From contig CAWAED010000008.1 of NCBI GenBank assembly GCA_963781105.1, positions 248,001 to 312,000 on the forward strand: 64,000 nucleotides of DNA, written 5' to 3'. The position numbers were made by a program, and so were the translations under genes. Of the stretch, positions 51,330-59,313 are shown in pieces (position 1 is the first letter of the stretch; each line of letters opens with the position of its first letter). Origin of the DNA: Palsa-295 sp963781105. GTDB lineage: Bacteria; Acidobacteriota; Terriglobia; Acidiferrales; UBA7541. The notes under the pieces are model-generated. The model did no database searches, was not told where the DNA came from, and saw only the letters and a list, made by a program, of their open reading frames with translations.

Positions 51330-52382
51330 ATGAGCGAGACCGTATTCATAATTGGCGCGGGCGCATCGAAAACGGCGGGCGCGCCGCTAATGAATGACTT
51401 TTTGGATGTGGCTGACAGCCTGAGGAAAAATCCAACTCCGGGTGCTGATTTCGATTTGGTTTTTCGCGGGCGTGACGCTCTGCAATCCGTTCTGTCGAAA
51501 GCCACAATGGATTTGCTTAACCTAGAATCGGTCTTTGCTGCATTCGAAATGGCAAGGCTGTTGCGCCGACTTGGGTCCCTTTCAATCGAGGAGATTGACG
51601 CTTTGCCAGGAGCAATGTCACGCCTGATACAGTACACCCTCGAAACGACGATTAGCTTTCCAATGTCGGGCCATGTGGTCCGTCCCCCGCAGCCGTACGA
51701 AAATCTAGGATTGTGGCTAGCGAAACAGCGCAATAAAGGGAGTTGGCCGAGGGTTTCATTCATCACCTTCAATTACGATATTTGCCTCGACTATTCCCTG
51801 TTCTTTCACACTCTCCCCGCAGACTATTGCCTTGGTCCGCTGCTCCCAAGAACGACAAAACTCTTGAAACTTCATGGCTCTTTGAATTGGTCCCAATGCC
51901 CCACCTGTAAGGTGATTGTGCCGCTGCGACTCGAAGAATTCTTTGGAAACAGACTTTGGCCACATGACGGTAATCAGGCCAAAATCTCCATTTCGTCAGG
52001 GCTGGGTCGTGTCCAGCATTGCGGCGGCTCGCTTTCAAGCCAACCGTTCATCGCACCTCCGACATGGAACAAAACGCAGTATCACACTCAATTGGAGTCC
52101 GTTTGGCAGGCAGCGGCACGAGAACTGAGCGACGCTGAAAACATAATCATTTGCGGTTACTCTCTACCAGAGACGGACCAATTTTTTCGGTATCTTTACG
52201 GGCTCGGCACAGTTGGAGGGTCGGGACTAAAAAGATTCTGGGTAATAAATCCAGACCCCGGCGTCCTGTCGAGATTCGAAGCTCTGTGTGGGCCCCTCGC
52301 CAAGTCTCGCTTTCGATTTTTCCCGACCACGCTTGAGCAAGCTCTACCTGAAATTCAAGCAAGCCTCGACGCATCATCTTGA
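51330..52382 (+). CDS. SIR2-like domain protein (defence-type NADase candidate)
   Basis: A 350-residue protein from ATG 51330 behind GGGAGAAG. Residues 5-20 (VFIIGAGASKTAGAPL) are the SIR2 nucleotide loop. N148-Y149-D150 in ITFNYD and His182 in LLKLHGSLNW are the two catalytic positions of the family. A CPTC pair and a later HCGG form a possible zinc site, though only three Cys are clear. IIICGYSLPETDQFF closes the fold. Proteins of this type in mobile DNA usually cleave NAD+ on phage infection. No HerA or Argonaute partner is next to it. Confidence 0.85.
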   Translation: MSETVFIIGAGASKTAGAPLMNDFLDVADSLRKNPTPGADFDLVFRGRDALQSVLSKATMDLLNLESVFAAFEMARLLRRLGSLSIEEIDALPGAMSRLIQYTLETTISFPMSGHVVRPPQPYENLGLWLAKQRNKGSWPRVSFITFNYDICLDYSLFFHTLPADYCLGPLLPRTTKLLKLHGSLNWSQCPTCKVIVPLRLEEFFGNRLWPHDGNQAKISISSGLGRVQHCGGSLSSQPFIAPPTWNKTQYHTQLESVWQAAARELSDAENIIICGYSLPETDQFFRYLYGLGTVGGSGLKRFWVINPDPGVLSRFEALCGPLAKSRFRFFPTTLEQALPEIQASLDASS

Positions 52383-52488
52383 ATTGCACTGTGGTCTTGC
52401 ACGCCTCGGTCTCCGCGCAGTGCGCTTTATACTCACGATGCCGATGTCGATTGCGATGATTGACGCTCTCGATAACGGCTGATACCCT

Positions 52489-53127
52489 GTGGCCAGAATG
52501 ACGACTCAGGCACAAGCGCGCGCCAAGAGAACTGCCGAACTTCAATCAATCGCGTACGACGTGAAACGAAGGCAGGAGTTTACCCTAGTGCCTGAACTCG
52601 ACGCGGATGCACGCGCGCTGTATTGGATTGAGCCGTGGGACCAGCGACGCTATGTCAAAGACGCAAACGGGAAATGGAAGAAAGATGCGAACGGTAATAT
52701 GGTGGTGGAGGTCACGCGCGACCCTCGACTGGCAATTCACATCCACCTCGGGAGCTTTCGCCGTTCCCCAAGAGCCCTCGAACTTTTGCGATGGGGATTT
52801 CACGTCGCCGGTCCGCATCGTTGCATCGGGTTTCTTGAGGGCGGCACTTTGTCGACGTATCGCGAGTATGTTCGTAACTGGCACAAGACATTGCAGGGTT
52901 GGACCGTGAACCTTCACATTCTCCAAAACTCCGAAAGGTTTGGTTTCAAAGACGTGGAAATAAATGGGAAGACCTATGAAGTCGAACGCCTATTGAAGTG
53001 CCCGCTGGTTCCTCGTAAGGAATCAGGCGGGTATGAGGTGAATGTGCTTCTCAAAGACCCGGACAATGTTTATCGTGACCCTCTGGATACGCGGGAGCCA
53101 GCTAGAGAATCGAAGCCAACCAGTTAA
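52489..53127 (+). CDS. Orphan protein between SIR2-like and deoxyribosyltransferase-like genes
   Basis: A 212-residue soluble protein I do not recognise. Residues ~25-75 are charged and contain two near-identical short units (KDANGKWK and KDANGNMV). Residues ~80-190 are richer in strands and aromatics, with HIHLGSFRR and VAGPHRCIGFLEGG. No membrane segment or nuclease motif is clear. The start is GTG 52489 or ATG 52498. It follows the SIR2-like gene by 106 bases on the same strand and could be its partner. Confidence 0.65.
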   Translation: MARMTTQAQARAKRTAELQSIAYDVKRRQEFTLVPELDADARALYWIEPWDQRRYVKDANGKWKKDANGNMVVEVTRDPRLAIHIHLGSFRRSPRALELLRWGFHVAGPHRCIGFLEGGTLSTYREYVRNWHKTLQGWTVNLHILQNSERFGFKDVEINGKTYEVERLLKCPLVPRKESGGYEVNVLLKDPDNVYRDPLDTREPARESKPTS

Positions 53128-53258
53128 CGCATGCTGGTGATAGTTCGACTCGATTGTTGGTCGATGTTGTTCGCGATTACCTGTACCCGAATGGGATGAC
53201 TTTGAGCGAAAAGCGGATACGCGACAAGTATTGCCGCCATCAACAGTATATTCTTCAC
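53124..53258 (-). CDS. Tiny exported peptide
   Basis: A GTG at 53258 with GGGGAGGA before it opens 44 codons on the reverse strand: a hydrophobic signal-like stretch (KNILLMAAILVAYPLFAQ), then a 25-residue polar tail. It overlaps the stop of the preceding forward gene by four bases. It may be a true small secreted peptide or the remaining start of a longer exported protein. Confidence 0.4.
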   Translation of the reverse strand: MKNILLMAAILVAYPLFAQSHPIRVQVIANNIDQQSSRTITSMR

Positions 53259-53381
53259 GAGTTCCTCCCCATGCGACCTCGGGAGATATATCACGAGAAA
53301 AACAAGTCCATCCACAGATAAACGAGGGGCCCCCCGGAGCACAGCTTGAAGTGATTTCATTCCGCGTGGTAGTGTCGCCGC

Positions 53382-54413
53382 ATGGCTGCCCAGCCGCCAG
53401 TTCATCGCAATCTAAGCCTTGCCAACGACAATAAGACTGTCTTGAACCGACTCCGATGCTTTGTTGCGATGCGATTTGGCGAGCGCGAGACCGACGAAAT
53501 CTACGATAAGGTCATTGCAGTTGTGCTCCGGAAACTGAAGATTACGCCGATTAGGATTGACCGGATTAACCACAACGAGAACATTGACACGAAAATTATA
53601 TCGGAACTGAAAGTTTGTGACTTCGCCGTTGCGGACCTTACCTTCGCAAGACCATCCGTCTACTTCGAGGCGGGATTCGCGCAATGTCGAGTCCCGGTCA
53701 TCTACACCTGCCGCAAAGACCACCTAGGTTCGGGGCAGAAGCAAGACCACGATGACAGGCTAACGGTTCACTTCGACCTTTTGATGAGGAATATTGTAGC
53801 GTGGAAAACTCCGAAGGACGCGGCATTTCGGAAGGCACTGGGAGCAAGGGTCAGGAAAGTTACCGAACCCTTGTTTGAAAGCAAAGCCAAGCTCGCAGCG
53901 GAAAGAGAAGCCGCCGAGGCGTTTTCAAGCCTTTCGATGCAGGACCGGATGTACAGAATCAGAAAGTTGGTTGATGACGAACTCCGCGCTCGGGGCTTTC
54001 GGCGCTACGACGGAAGCAAGCCGTATGTTTTGCGAAGGAACTCCCGCCACACTGTGGTCGCGTACGCTGTTCGCCCGTCGGCAACGAAGCAGCAACTAAT
54101 ATGGGGTATATCTGACGCGTCACGATTATTTGCGGAGGCGTTCGAGAGTTTACCCACACACAAAACTACAAACTCGATTCAACGGACCGGACATTGGATT
54201 CTTTGTACGCTGAACAAGGTGACTCCGTCTCGGTTGCACGACGCGATTCCTTATCTGACTCAAGTGGGACGGCAGACCTATGCTCTGCAAAATCCGTTCT
54301 TCGTAAGTCGTTTGCCGCGCTATCCGGAATTCCTACACTTAATTGATGAAATCAAGTCCGAAAATGACGCCGAACGTAAGCTTGACGACTCCATATCAGC
54401 AATTAACGGTTGA
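53382..54413 (+). CDS. Nucleoside deoxyribosyltransferase/TIR-like-fold protein
   Basis: A 343-residue protein. Residues ~24-130 have the Rossmann-like pattern shared by nucleoside 2-deoxyribosyltransferases and distant TIR-like domains: RCFVAMRFGE at the first strand, an early Asp (RIDRINHNENI), then CDFAVADLT and VYFEAGFAQCRVPVIYTCRKD. The Glu in the EAGFA helix is the usual catalytic residue. The C-terminal ~170 residues (from MYRIRKLVDDELRARGF) form an unfamiliar alpha/beta domain. In this setting a nucleotide-cutting effector is plausible. No clear ribosome site precedes 53382. Confidence 0.7.
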   Translation: MAAQPPVHRNLSLANDNKTVLNRLRCFVAMRFGERETDEIYDKVIAVVLRKLKITPIRIDRINHNENIDTKIISELKVCDFAVADLTFARPSVYFEAGFAQCRVPVIYTCRKDHLGSGQKQDHDDRLTVHFDLLMRNIVAWKTPKDAAFRKALGARVRKVTEPLFESKAKLAAEREAAEAFSSLSMQDRMYRIRKLVDDELRARGFRRYDGSKPYVLRRNSRHTVVAYAVRPSATKQQLIWGISDASRLFAEAFESLPTHKTTNSIQRTGHWILCTLNKVTPSRLHDAIPYLTQVGRQTYALQNPFFVSRLPRYPEFLHLIDEIKSENDAERKLDDSISAING

Positions 54414-54659
54414 TAGAATCGGAAGGTCATTACGCGGAGTCATTCCCGCTCGCGCGGATTTCCCAACCCCGCCAGTTGCTCACTCTGGGGATGTCGGCGG
54501 GTCTCGCGGCGCGCGGGATGGTCATGAACCAACTCGTGCTTGCCGTGGTCACGAACTCTGAGGCCGCCGTGCTCGGGATTCGGCGGGATTTCGTCGGGTG
54601 CTTTGCGGTTCGGATTCGCTGGGTGGGATTCGACGAGCGGCACGGAATCGGATACTTGC

Positions 54660-54797
54660 TTAACTCTTAGATTCGTCATCTGATTTTTCCTTTGGCTCTC
54701 TAACTCTTTTCTTGTTCAATTCGATTAAGTACTGACGCGTGCCACCTTGGAAGTACTGTTCGGCGATGCGCTGAAGCAGACGGGTATTGTGGGTCAT
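54660..54797 (-). CDS. Small basic protein, 45 residues
   Basis: ATG 54797 follows CGGAGCTCTT, a good ribosome site, and opens 45 codons starting MTHNTRLLQRIAEQYFQGGT and ending in the charged tail EKSDDESKS. The helix-forming first half and acidic tail look like a real small protein, but I know no family. It is too short for most gene finders. It lies just to the left of the left IS-end-like repeat. Confidence 0.5.
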   Translation of the reverse strand: MTHNTRLLQRIAEQYFQGGTRQYLIELNKKRVREPKEKSDDESKS

Positions 54798-54842
54798 AAG
54801 AGCTCCGGTTAGATTTACTGCAGCTTTTGTAGAATCCCTTCG

Positions 54843-54865
54843 GGTAGTGGGTCAGTTTCCGGTTA
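54843..54865 (+). repeat. Left IS-end-like inverted repeat
   Basis: Reads GGTAGTGGGTCAGTTTCCGG then TTA. It matches the reverse complement of 55959-55981 in 22 of 23 positions. The core GTGGGTCAGTTTCCG resembles terminal repeats of IS21-type elements, but no transposase lies between the two copies. Confidence 0.75.
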
Positions 54866-54978
54866 CGCGACGCACTGACGGCGACGATGAAAGCATGGCC
54901 CTGCGAACAATTCTCTCGTGTCAATGCTGTGCGATACATCTGTTGCATCCAGTGATACGGTAACTTATAGTTCGAGTT

Positions 54979-55938
54979 ATGCGCCCTGCGACAATGTGGC
55001 GTTTGGTTCTCGCTGGTGTCGTCTGCTTTGTCCCCCCGCCGGTCCATGCCCAACTACCCCCGAGGCTTGAACGGTGTCTCCCATATCCCACTTACGCGCA
55101 GGAGATTAAGGCAATGGATGAAGAGGTGGCAGCAAGAACGAGAACGAATGAGCCGCAGCAAAGAATTATCATTGACGATGTCAAGTTTGACGGCCCGATA
55201 CACGTTTCAGACGCCGTTCGCCAGCAAGTGGTCTCTGATTTGAAACAACATAATTTCAACGATAACCCCGACTCGGAGTCCGCTTGGTTGGGAGAGATAG
55301 AGGCTGTGGGGCTCAGGAGCGTGTGGCAGGACCAAGGCTATTTTAAGGTGGAAGCGACCGCAAAAGAGGAGTTCATAAGAAACGACTCCATGGGCAAGCA
55401 CGTTCGGATAGTCGCTCACATTAACGAGGGTCAGCAATTTCGGTTAGGAGACGTGCAGTTTCGGAGTTCCGAGCCGGTTGAACCCCTGGCTTTCGGACCG
55501 GACGAATTGCGGAGATTGATTCCCATGGGTGAGGGGGACATCTTTTCTGCCACGAAAATCCGGGAGGGTCTCGATGCGCTAAGGGACTTGTATGGCTCCC
55601 ACGGATATATCGATTTTGTGGCAACGCCTTTGACAGATATCGACGATAGTCGCCAGCGCATCTCGGTCGTAATGGAGCTAGACCAGCAGAAGCAATTTCG
55701 AGTGGCCAGCGTTGAAGTGTTTGGCCTTGACCTGAAGATGGAAACTCTTTTGAAGTCAAAACTGAAACCAGGCGACGTATATAATTGGCAAGTCGTGGAG
55801 GATTTTCTCAAGCAAAACGCGTCGGCGTTGCCTCCTGACATATCTCCATCGGATATCGAACTCCATCGCAATGTGAGGAGAGGGACGGTCGATTTTCGAT
55901 TCAACATATTTCAAGGCTGCCCGAACCTTCCCGAGTGA
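54979..55938 (+). CDS. Exported POTRA-domain protein without barrel
   Basis: A 319-residue protein with a signal peptide (MWRLVLAGVVCFVPPPVHAQ). Two to three POTRA-type modules follow at ~60-290: RIIIDDVKFDGPIHVSD, then GQQFRLGDVQFRSSEPVEP, then KQFRVASVEVFGLDL, each a beta strand plus helix unit. The C-terminal beta-barrel of BamA, TamA or FhaC is absent, so it is a soluble or tethered periplasmic POTRA protein. Its gene is bracketed by inverted repeats at 54843 and 55959 and may have been moved as a passenger. Confidence 0.78.
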   Translation: MRPATMWRLVLAGVVCFVPPPVHAQLPPRLERCLPYPTYAQEIKAMDEEVAARTRTNEPQQRIIIDDVKFDGPIHVSDAVRQQVVSDLKQHNFNDNPDSESAWLGEIEAVGLRSVWQDQGYFKVEATAKEEFIRNDSMGKHVRIVAHINEGQQFRLGDVQFRSSEPVEPLAFGPDELRRLIPMGEGDIFSATKIREGLDALRDLYGSHGYIDFVATPLTDIDDSRQRISVVMELDQQKQFRVASVEVFGLDLKMETLLKSKLKPGDVYNWQVVEDFLKQNASALPPDISPSDIELHRNVRRGTVDFRFNIFQGCPNLPE

Positions 55939-55958
55939 TTCTCCACCCTGGACAGCAT

Positions 55959-55981
55959 TAATCGGAAACTGACCCACTACC
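55959..55981 (-). repeat. Right IS-end-like inverted repeat
   Basis: The inverted partner of 54843-54865, reading TAATCGGAAACTGACCCACT then ACC on the forward strand. It begins 20 bases after the stop codon of the POTRA gene. Confidence 0.75.
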
Positions 55982-56204
55982 TCCCTTCGCCAACAATTGT
56001 TGATTACCGGCGAAACTTCCCGGCGGGTTGGCAACAATCGCTGGTCCCGTTGCAAACGTCAGAGTGTGGCACGCGCAGACTCCGCCAACCTGCGGAATTT
56101 TTGAGCGAGGCGCATCCTCGGAGGTATTCCGTTTGCGCACGCCTTCGCTCTAGTCGCGCAAAATCAATAACGGTTAACCGCGCGTAGCCTTTCGGCGTGT
56201 GCGC

Positions 56205-57107
56205 CTAACGCATTTTGAATTTATCGAGGGCTCGAACGAAGGCAAGGTCACCGAGTCGTTCCTTGTACTGGTCAGCATTCAATCGGCGAAGTTCACGACG
56301 GAGAGATTGCTCTGTCCATTCGTGGTCGGGATTGTAAGGCGACGAGACAGATTGTCCTGCTGCTGTTAGCCCGAGCGGAATCTGCTTATGGTGGTCTCCG
56401 CCACCGTCGTGAATGGTTGTGACTCCGGACTTTGCTCCGCCGATGTCCTCGTGAGCGAGCACGAGTGGCGTCGCGTCGCCATCCTTTGTGTGAATCGTGA
56501 TTTTCGCCGCGATTGCCAAGGCTGCTTGCTCGAACCCTTTCTGGTGGAACGGGATTTGATTCTTAACCATGTGTTCATACATGTAACCTGGAAGGAACGA
56601 CCCGAGACCATATTGGTCGGCGCGAGCCGAGAGACTGCGACCGATGTCACAGACTAAGAAGTTTCCCCACTCGCGATTGAATCGTTCTCGCAAAAGCAGT
56701 GGTTGCTCGGTTTTGACGCTCAGTAGAACGGGGTCGGTCGCTAGGAATTCCGCGGCGGATTGTGTTTCATGTGCTGGCCGATTCGTTGAGGATTGCGGTT
56801 CGAGAAGTTCGAGCGGCGACTCTCGGATTTCGTCGGCTAGTGGCTTGCCTGTGCGGTACTCGCCGTCGGAACAAAGCAGTGTGATAGTCGGATAACTTTT
56901 CGCAGGCACGGCAAGACGTCCGAAACTGGTCACAAGTTCTGCATATGTCGGGTAGACACGACGCGCGGATAAATCCGCCGTAATGGCTGACATGTTAGAT
57001 GGAACTTGTTCCGCCGCGACTTGCGGGAAATTGTCGTTGAAGCGTGTGAAATCTTCCTCGAAATTCGTGGCGAGCCATTTTGCGATTTCGTTCCGAATAC
57101 TCGCCAT
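56205..57107 (-). CDS. Orphan soluble protein, probable C-terminal part of a frameshifted gene
   Basis: A 300-residue protein with no family I recognise. It has no signal peptide or membrane segment. The ATG at 57107 lies 112 bases inside the end of the preceding gene on the same strand, which is far more overlap than normal. Just upstream this frame is closed by a TAG. The preceding frame turns into low-quality Arg-rich sequence once this one becomes good, so the two are probably one protein split by a single-base change near 57100-57130. Confidence 0.6.
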   Translation of the reverse strand: MASIRNEIAKWLATNFEEDFTRFNDNFPQVAAEQVPSNMSAITADLSARRVYPTYAELVTSFGRLAVPAKSYPTITLLCSDGEYRTGKPLADEIRESPLELLEPQSSTNRPAHETQSAAEFLATDPVLLSVKTEQPLLLRERFNREWGNFLVCDIGRSLSARADQYGLGSFLPGYMYEHMVKNQIPFHQKGFEQAALAIAAKITIHTKDGDATPLVLAHEDIGGAKSGVTTIHDGGGDHHKQIPLGLTAAGQSVSSPYNPDHEWTEQSLRRELRRLNADQYKERLGDLAFVRALDKFKMR

Positions 57108-57345
57108 TTCGGCACGCGGAGTAGAAATCTATGAGTTCAAGACGTGTGGTTAGTTTTTCGTTTGCTGCGTCGAGTTGCGCAGCATTCAACGCGGCGTCAA
57201 CGTCCTCGGCGCGTGCGTTCAAAAGGTATTCCTGTACGTCGGGCTCAGATGTTCTGTAACCGTCTGCGGTGATTGGGGTTCGGTTCAATTCCTCAAGGAA
57301 CGTCTTTCCATATCTCAAAATCAACTTCTCTTTTACGTCGCTCAT
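56995..57345 (-). CDS. Orphan protein, probable N-terminal part of a frameshifted gene
   Basis: A 116-residue open frame from ATG 57345. The first ~75 residues read as a normal helical protein (YGKTFLEELNRTPITADGYR, then DAALNAAQLDAANEKLTTRL). The last ~35 are rich in Arg and Ser and look like out-of-frame reading of the gene starting at 57107. Merging the two frames would give one protein of roughly 375-380 residues. Function unknown. Confidence 0.5.
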   Translation of the reverse strand: MSDVKEKLILRYGKTFLEELNRTPITADGYRTSEPDVQEYLLNARAEDVDAALNAAQLDAANEKLTTRLELIDFYSACRNGEYSERNRKMARHEFRGRFHTLQRQFPASRGGTSSI

Positions 57346-57486
57346 TTTCCTTCTCTGAGTGCCTTAATTTAGGCTACTGCTGACCGCGAGCGTTTAAGCC
57401 CCGCATGGCTCTTCTCTTGGGGGCAGGAGCCATCCGGGGACCTTGCGTCGCTCTACGGCGTTTTCGTGATTTTTCGGTGTTAGAAA

Positions 57487-57684
57487 CTAAGGGGTTACGA
57501 GTGCGATTTTGGCGATATCGACACGGTCTAGACGTCGAGGACTGCAACGGGACTTGCGGACTCGGGTGTCGCCGTCGGGATGGCAAAAGATGTAGGCTTC
57601 GGCATCCTCTCCGGACAAGTCTTGTGTTTGGAACTTCGCGGAGGCTTCTGCGAATCGTGCTGCTTTCTTTTCTGGTGTGAACAT
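57487..57684 (-). CDS. Small orphan protein, 65 residues
   Basis: ATG 57684 is preceded by AAAGGTAGAAG. The product is charged, with two Cys and a basic middle (TRVRKSRCSPRRLDRVD). No family recognised. Its position between other orphans of the element, and the good ribosome site, support it being expressed. Confidence 0.5.
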   Translation of the reverse strand: MFTPEKKAARFAEASAKFQTQDLSGEDAEAYIFCHPDGDTRVRKSRCSPRRLDRVDIAKIALVTP

Positions 57685-57731
57685 ACTTCTACCTTTGAGC
57701 GGCTAAGCCGGTCTGTTGGATTTACTACGGA

Positions 57732-58247
57732 CTACGGGTTGCGCTTGCGGTACAAATCAAGTTTGGCGGCTGCGATGCGGATATCAGATTTCGTGCGGCG
57801 CACGGTATCAGGATGCGGGGTAGTCGGCACCGCGGCATTCAACTTCGCGCGGTTCGCCTGCTGCGCTCGGTTCTCTCGCCAACCTGTTAGTCGTTGTTGC
57901 CAGCGCCATCCGTCCTCAAGCGGATGTCTGGCTGGATATCCGGACTCTTTGGTTTCGTCGTAAGGTTCTGGCTCCGCGGCTGGCGTCTTGGCTTCGCTCG
58001 CGCCGACAGCCGGAGCGTCCGGCGGGATTGACTTCATCGGTTTCGCGTCCTTACTGAAATCGTAGATGCGAGCAAGAATCCGATAGGCGAGTGTAAGATT
58101 CTCGACGGTGACTGACGAAAACTTGCGGACGCCGTCTTGATAGAAAACCATTAAATTGTACGGAGACTCAAAGAACGCGCGTCCTTCGGGTGTGCTGGTT
58201 TTCCACTCCCGATAGACTTCTTCGAGTTCGATTCTTTTGTCGGTCAT
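57732..58247 (-). CDS. Orphan soluble protein, 171 residues
   Basis: ATG 58247 has GAGGACAC before it. Residues 1-70 are helical (FFESPYNLMVFYQDGVRKFSS); ~75-110 is a Pro/Ala/Glu-rich linker; the C-terminal ~50 residues are basic (TVRRTKSDIRIAAAKLDLYRKR) and could contact nucleic acid. No family recognised. It diverges from the recombinase gene. Confidence 0.6.
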   Translation of the reverse strand: MTDKRIELEEVYREWKTSTPEGRAFFESPYNLMVFYQDGVRKFSSVTVENLTLAYRILARIYDFSKDAKPMKSIPPDAPAVGASEAKTPAAEPEPYDETKESGYPARHPLEDGWRWQQRLTGWRENRAQQANRAKLNAAVPTTPHPDTVRRTKSDIRIAAAKLDLYRKRNP

Positions 58248-58616
58248 GTGTCCTCGATTTGAAACTTCTAGAAATTTTTACAACTTTGCGTCGATTCTGA
58301 TTTTCAAAAAATTGAATGCAAACTATAGGAATCCGAATCCGGAAACGATGCGCTGCGGCGGCATTGTCCGCGCTCAGGTACTAAAGGGAGGCACACCACC
58401 GGAGACCCCCTTTGGCTCATGGGACCCCACATCTTGCGACAAGAAAATAATTACGCTGGATAGCCGAGCGGCGGATGTTCGGGAGGATTCTTGCGACGGA
58501 CGAAATAAACTTTGCCGAGTTAGCGACGGGTGTTTGCGACTTTGCCGACCATCCCCGACTTTGCGCTTGACAAAAGCAAGATTACGTTCTATCCTTGCGT
58601 TAGTACTGGAGGCGTT
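58248..58616. other. Leader of the recombinase gene, no convincing gene
   Basis: A ~370-base gap. It contains several copies of CTTGCGAC or TTTGCGAC (near 58433, 58490 and 58530) and one copy of the 13-bp direct repeat TATCCTTGCGTTA just before the recombinase start. A forward open frame crosses it into the recombinase gene in another frame, but it shows no domain. This region could hold binding sites for the recombinase. Confidence 0.4.
58589..58601 (+). repeat. 13-bp direct repeat, copy 1
   Basis: TATCCTTGCGTTA, sixteen bases upstream of the recombinase start. An exact second copy lies 20 bases after that gene's stop (59201-59213), so the two flank the gene. A related CCTTGCGTTT occurs near 59280. 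Confidence 0.7.
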
Positions 58617-59180
58617 ATGCAATTCTTGGAAAGCAACGAACTTCTCGCACTGCTGAAAGCCGCGAAGTCTCGGTCCAATCGCGACTGGGCGATGCTCCTG
58701 CTTGCGTATCGCCACGGCATGCGAGCAAGCGAAGTGTGCTCTCTCAAACTCTCCGACGTGGATATGAAGTGCCACACCGTGACGTTTCAGAGGGTCAAGG
58801 GCTCAATGAAGTCGATGCAGCCGCTAGAGCGTCTTGCGGGTCAGCCGTTGCTCGATGAACGAACTGCTTTGCGATTGTGGCTCGCTGGCCGCGCGGACGA
58901 CAGCGATTACCTCTTCACAAGCCAGAAGGGCGGCAAATTGAGCGAGAACGGCTTTTGGCGGCTGTTTAAGGTCGTAATGGCTGACGCTGGCTTGGAGGGC
59001 CGGTCCTGCCACTCGCTGAAGCATACTCGGGCGAGCCTGATGATTGAAGGCGGCGCGAACCTAGCCGACGTGCGCCAGATGCTCGGACACAAGAGCCTGT
59101 CGTCAACCCTGCGGTATGTCCACTCCACCGACGCGCAAGCCGCCAAAGCGGCGCGACGCGCGGAAGCCAACGTCTTTTGA
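58617..59180 (+). CDS. Minimal tyrosine recombinase/integrase (catalytic domain only)
   Basis: A 187-residue recombinase from ATG 58617 with GGAGG upstream. All catalytic residues are in place: Arg in HGMRASEVCSL, Lys in RVKGS, the His-x2-Arg pair in HSLKHTRAS, His in MLGHKSLSS, and Tyr in TLRYVHSTD. The N-terminal core-binding and arm-binding domains are missing, which makes it as short as FimB/FimE-type recombinases. It may invert or excise DNA within the element, or be its integrase with reduced site recognition. Exact 13-bp direct repeats flank it. Confidence 0.9.
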   Translation: MQFLESNELLALLKAAKSRSNRDWAMLLLAYRHGMRASEVCSLKLSDVDMKCHTVTFQRVKGSMKSMQPLERLAGQPLLDERTALRLWLAGRADDSDYLFTSQKGGKLSENGFWRLFKVVMADAGLEGRSCHSLKHTRASLMIEGGANLADVRQMLGHKSLSSTLRYVHSTDAQAAKAARRAEANVF

Positions 59181-59200
59181 TGACGCAAGTTTCTCCAGCA

Positions 59201-59213
59201 TATCCTTGCGTTA
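59201..59213 (+). repeat. 13-bp direct repeat, copy 2
   Basis: Exact copy of 58589-58601, followed by TTTCGGGCTCG. That tail recurs at ~59287 after CCTTGCGT, so a small family of such sites lies on both sides of the recombinase. Confidence 0.7.
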
Positions 59214-59313
59214 TTTCGGGCTCGCGCCCCGCAAACCCTTAATCCTCAAATTGCCGTTTTCTGTCACACCGTTGTGTAACCTTGCGTTTCGGGCTCGGGA
59301 AGTCACCTGCAGG

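Noticed and set aside
54410..54679. Open frames on both strands between the deoxyribosyltransferase-like gene and the 45-residue gene
   Set aside because: Both frames are open because of GC-rich composition; neither has a convincing ribosome site or motif, so no gene is called.
58237..58656. Forward open frame upstream of and overlapping the recombinase
   Set aside because: It is out of frame with the recombinase and does not encode the missing N-terminal domains; composition is Cys/Arg-rich and unlikely.
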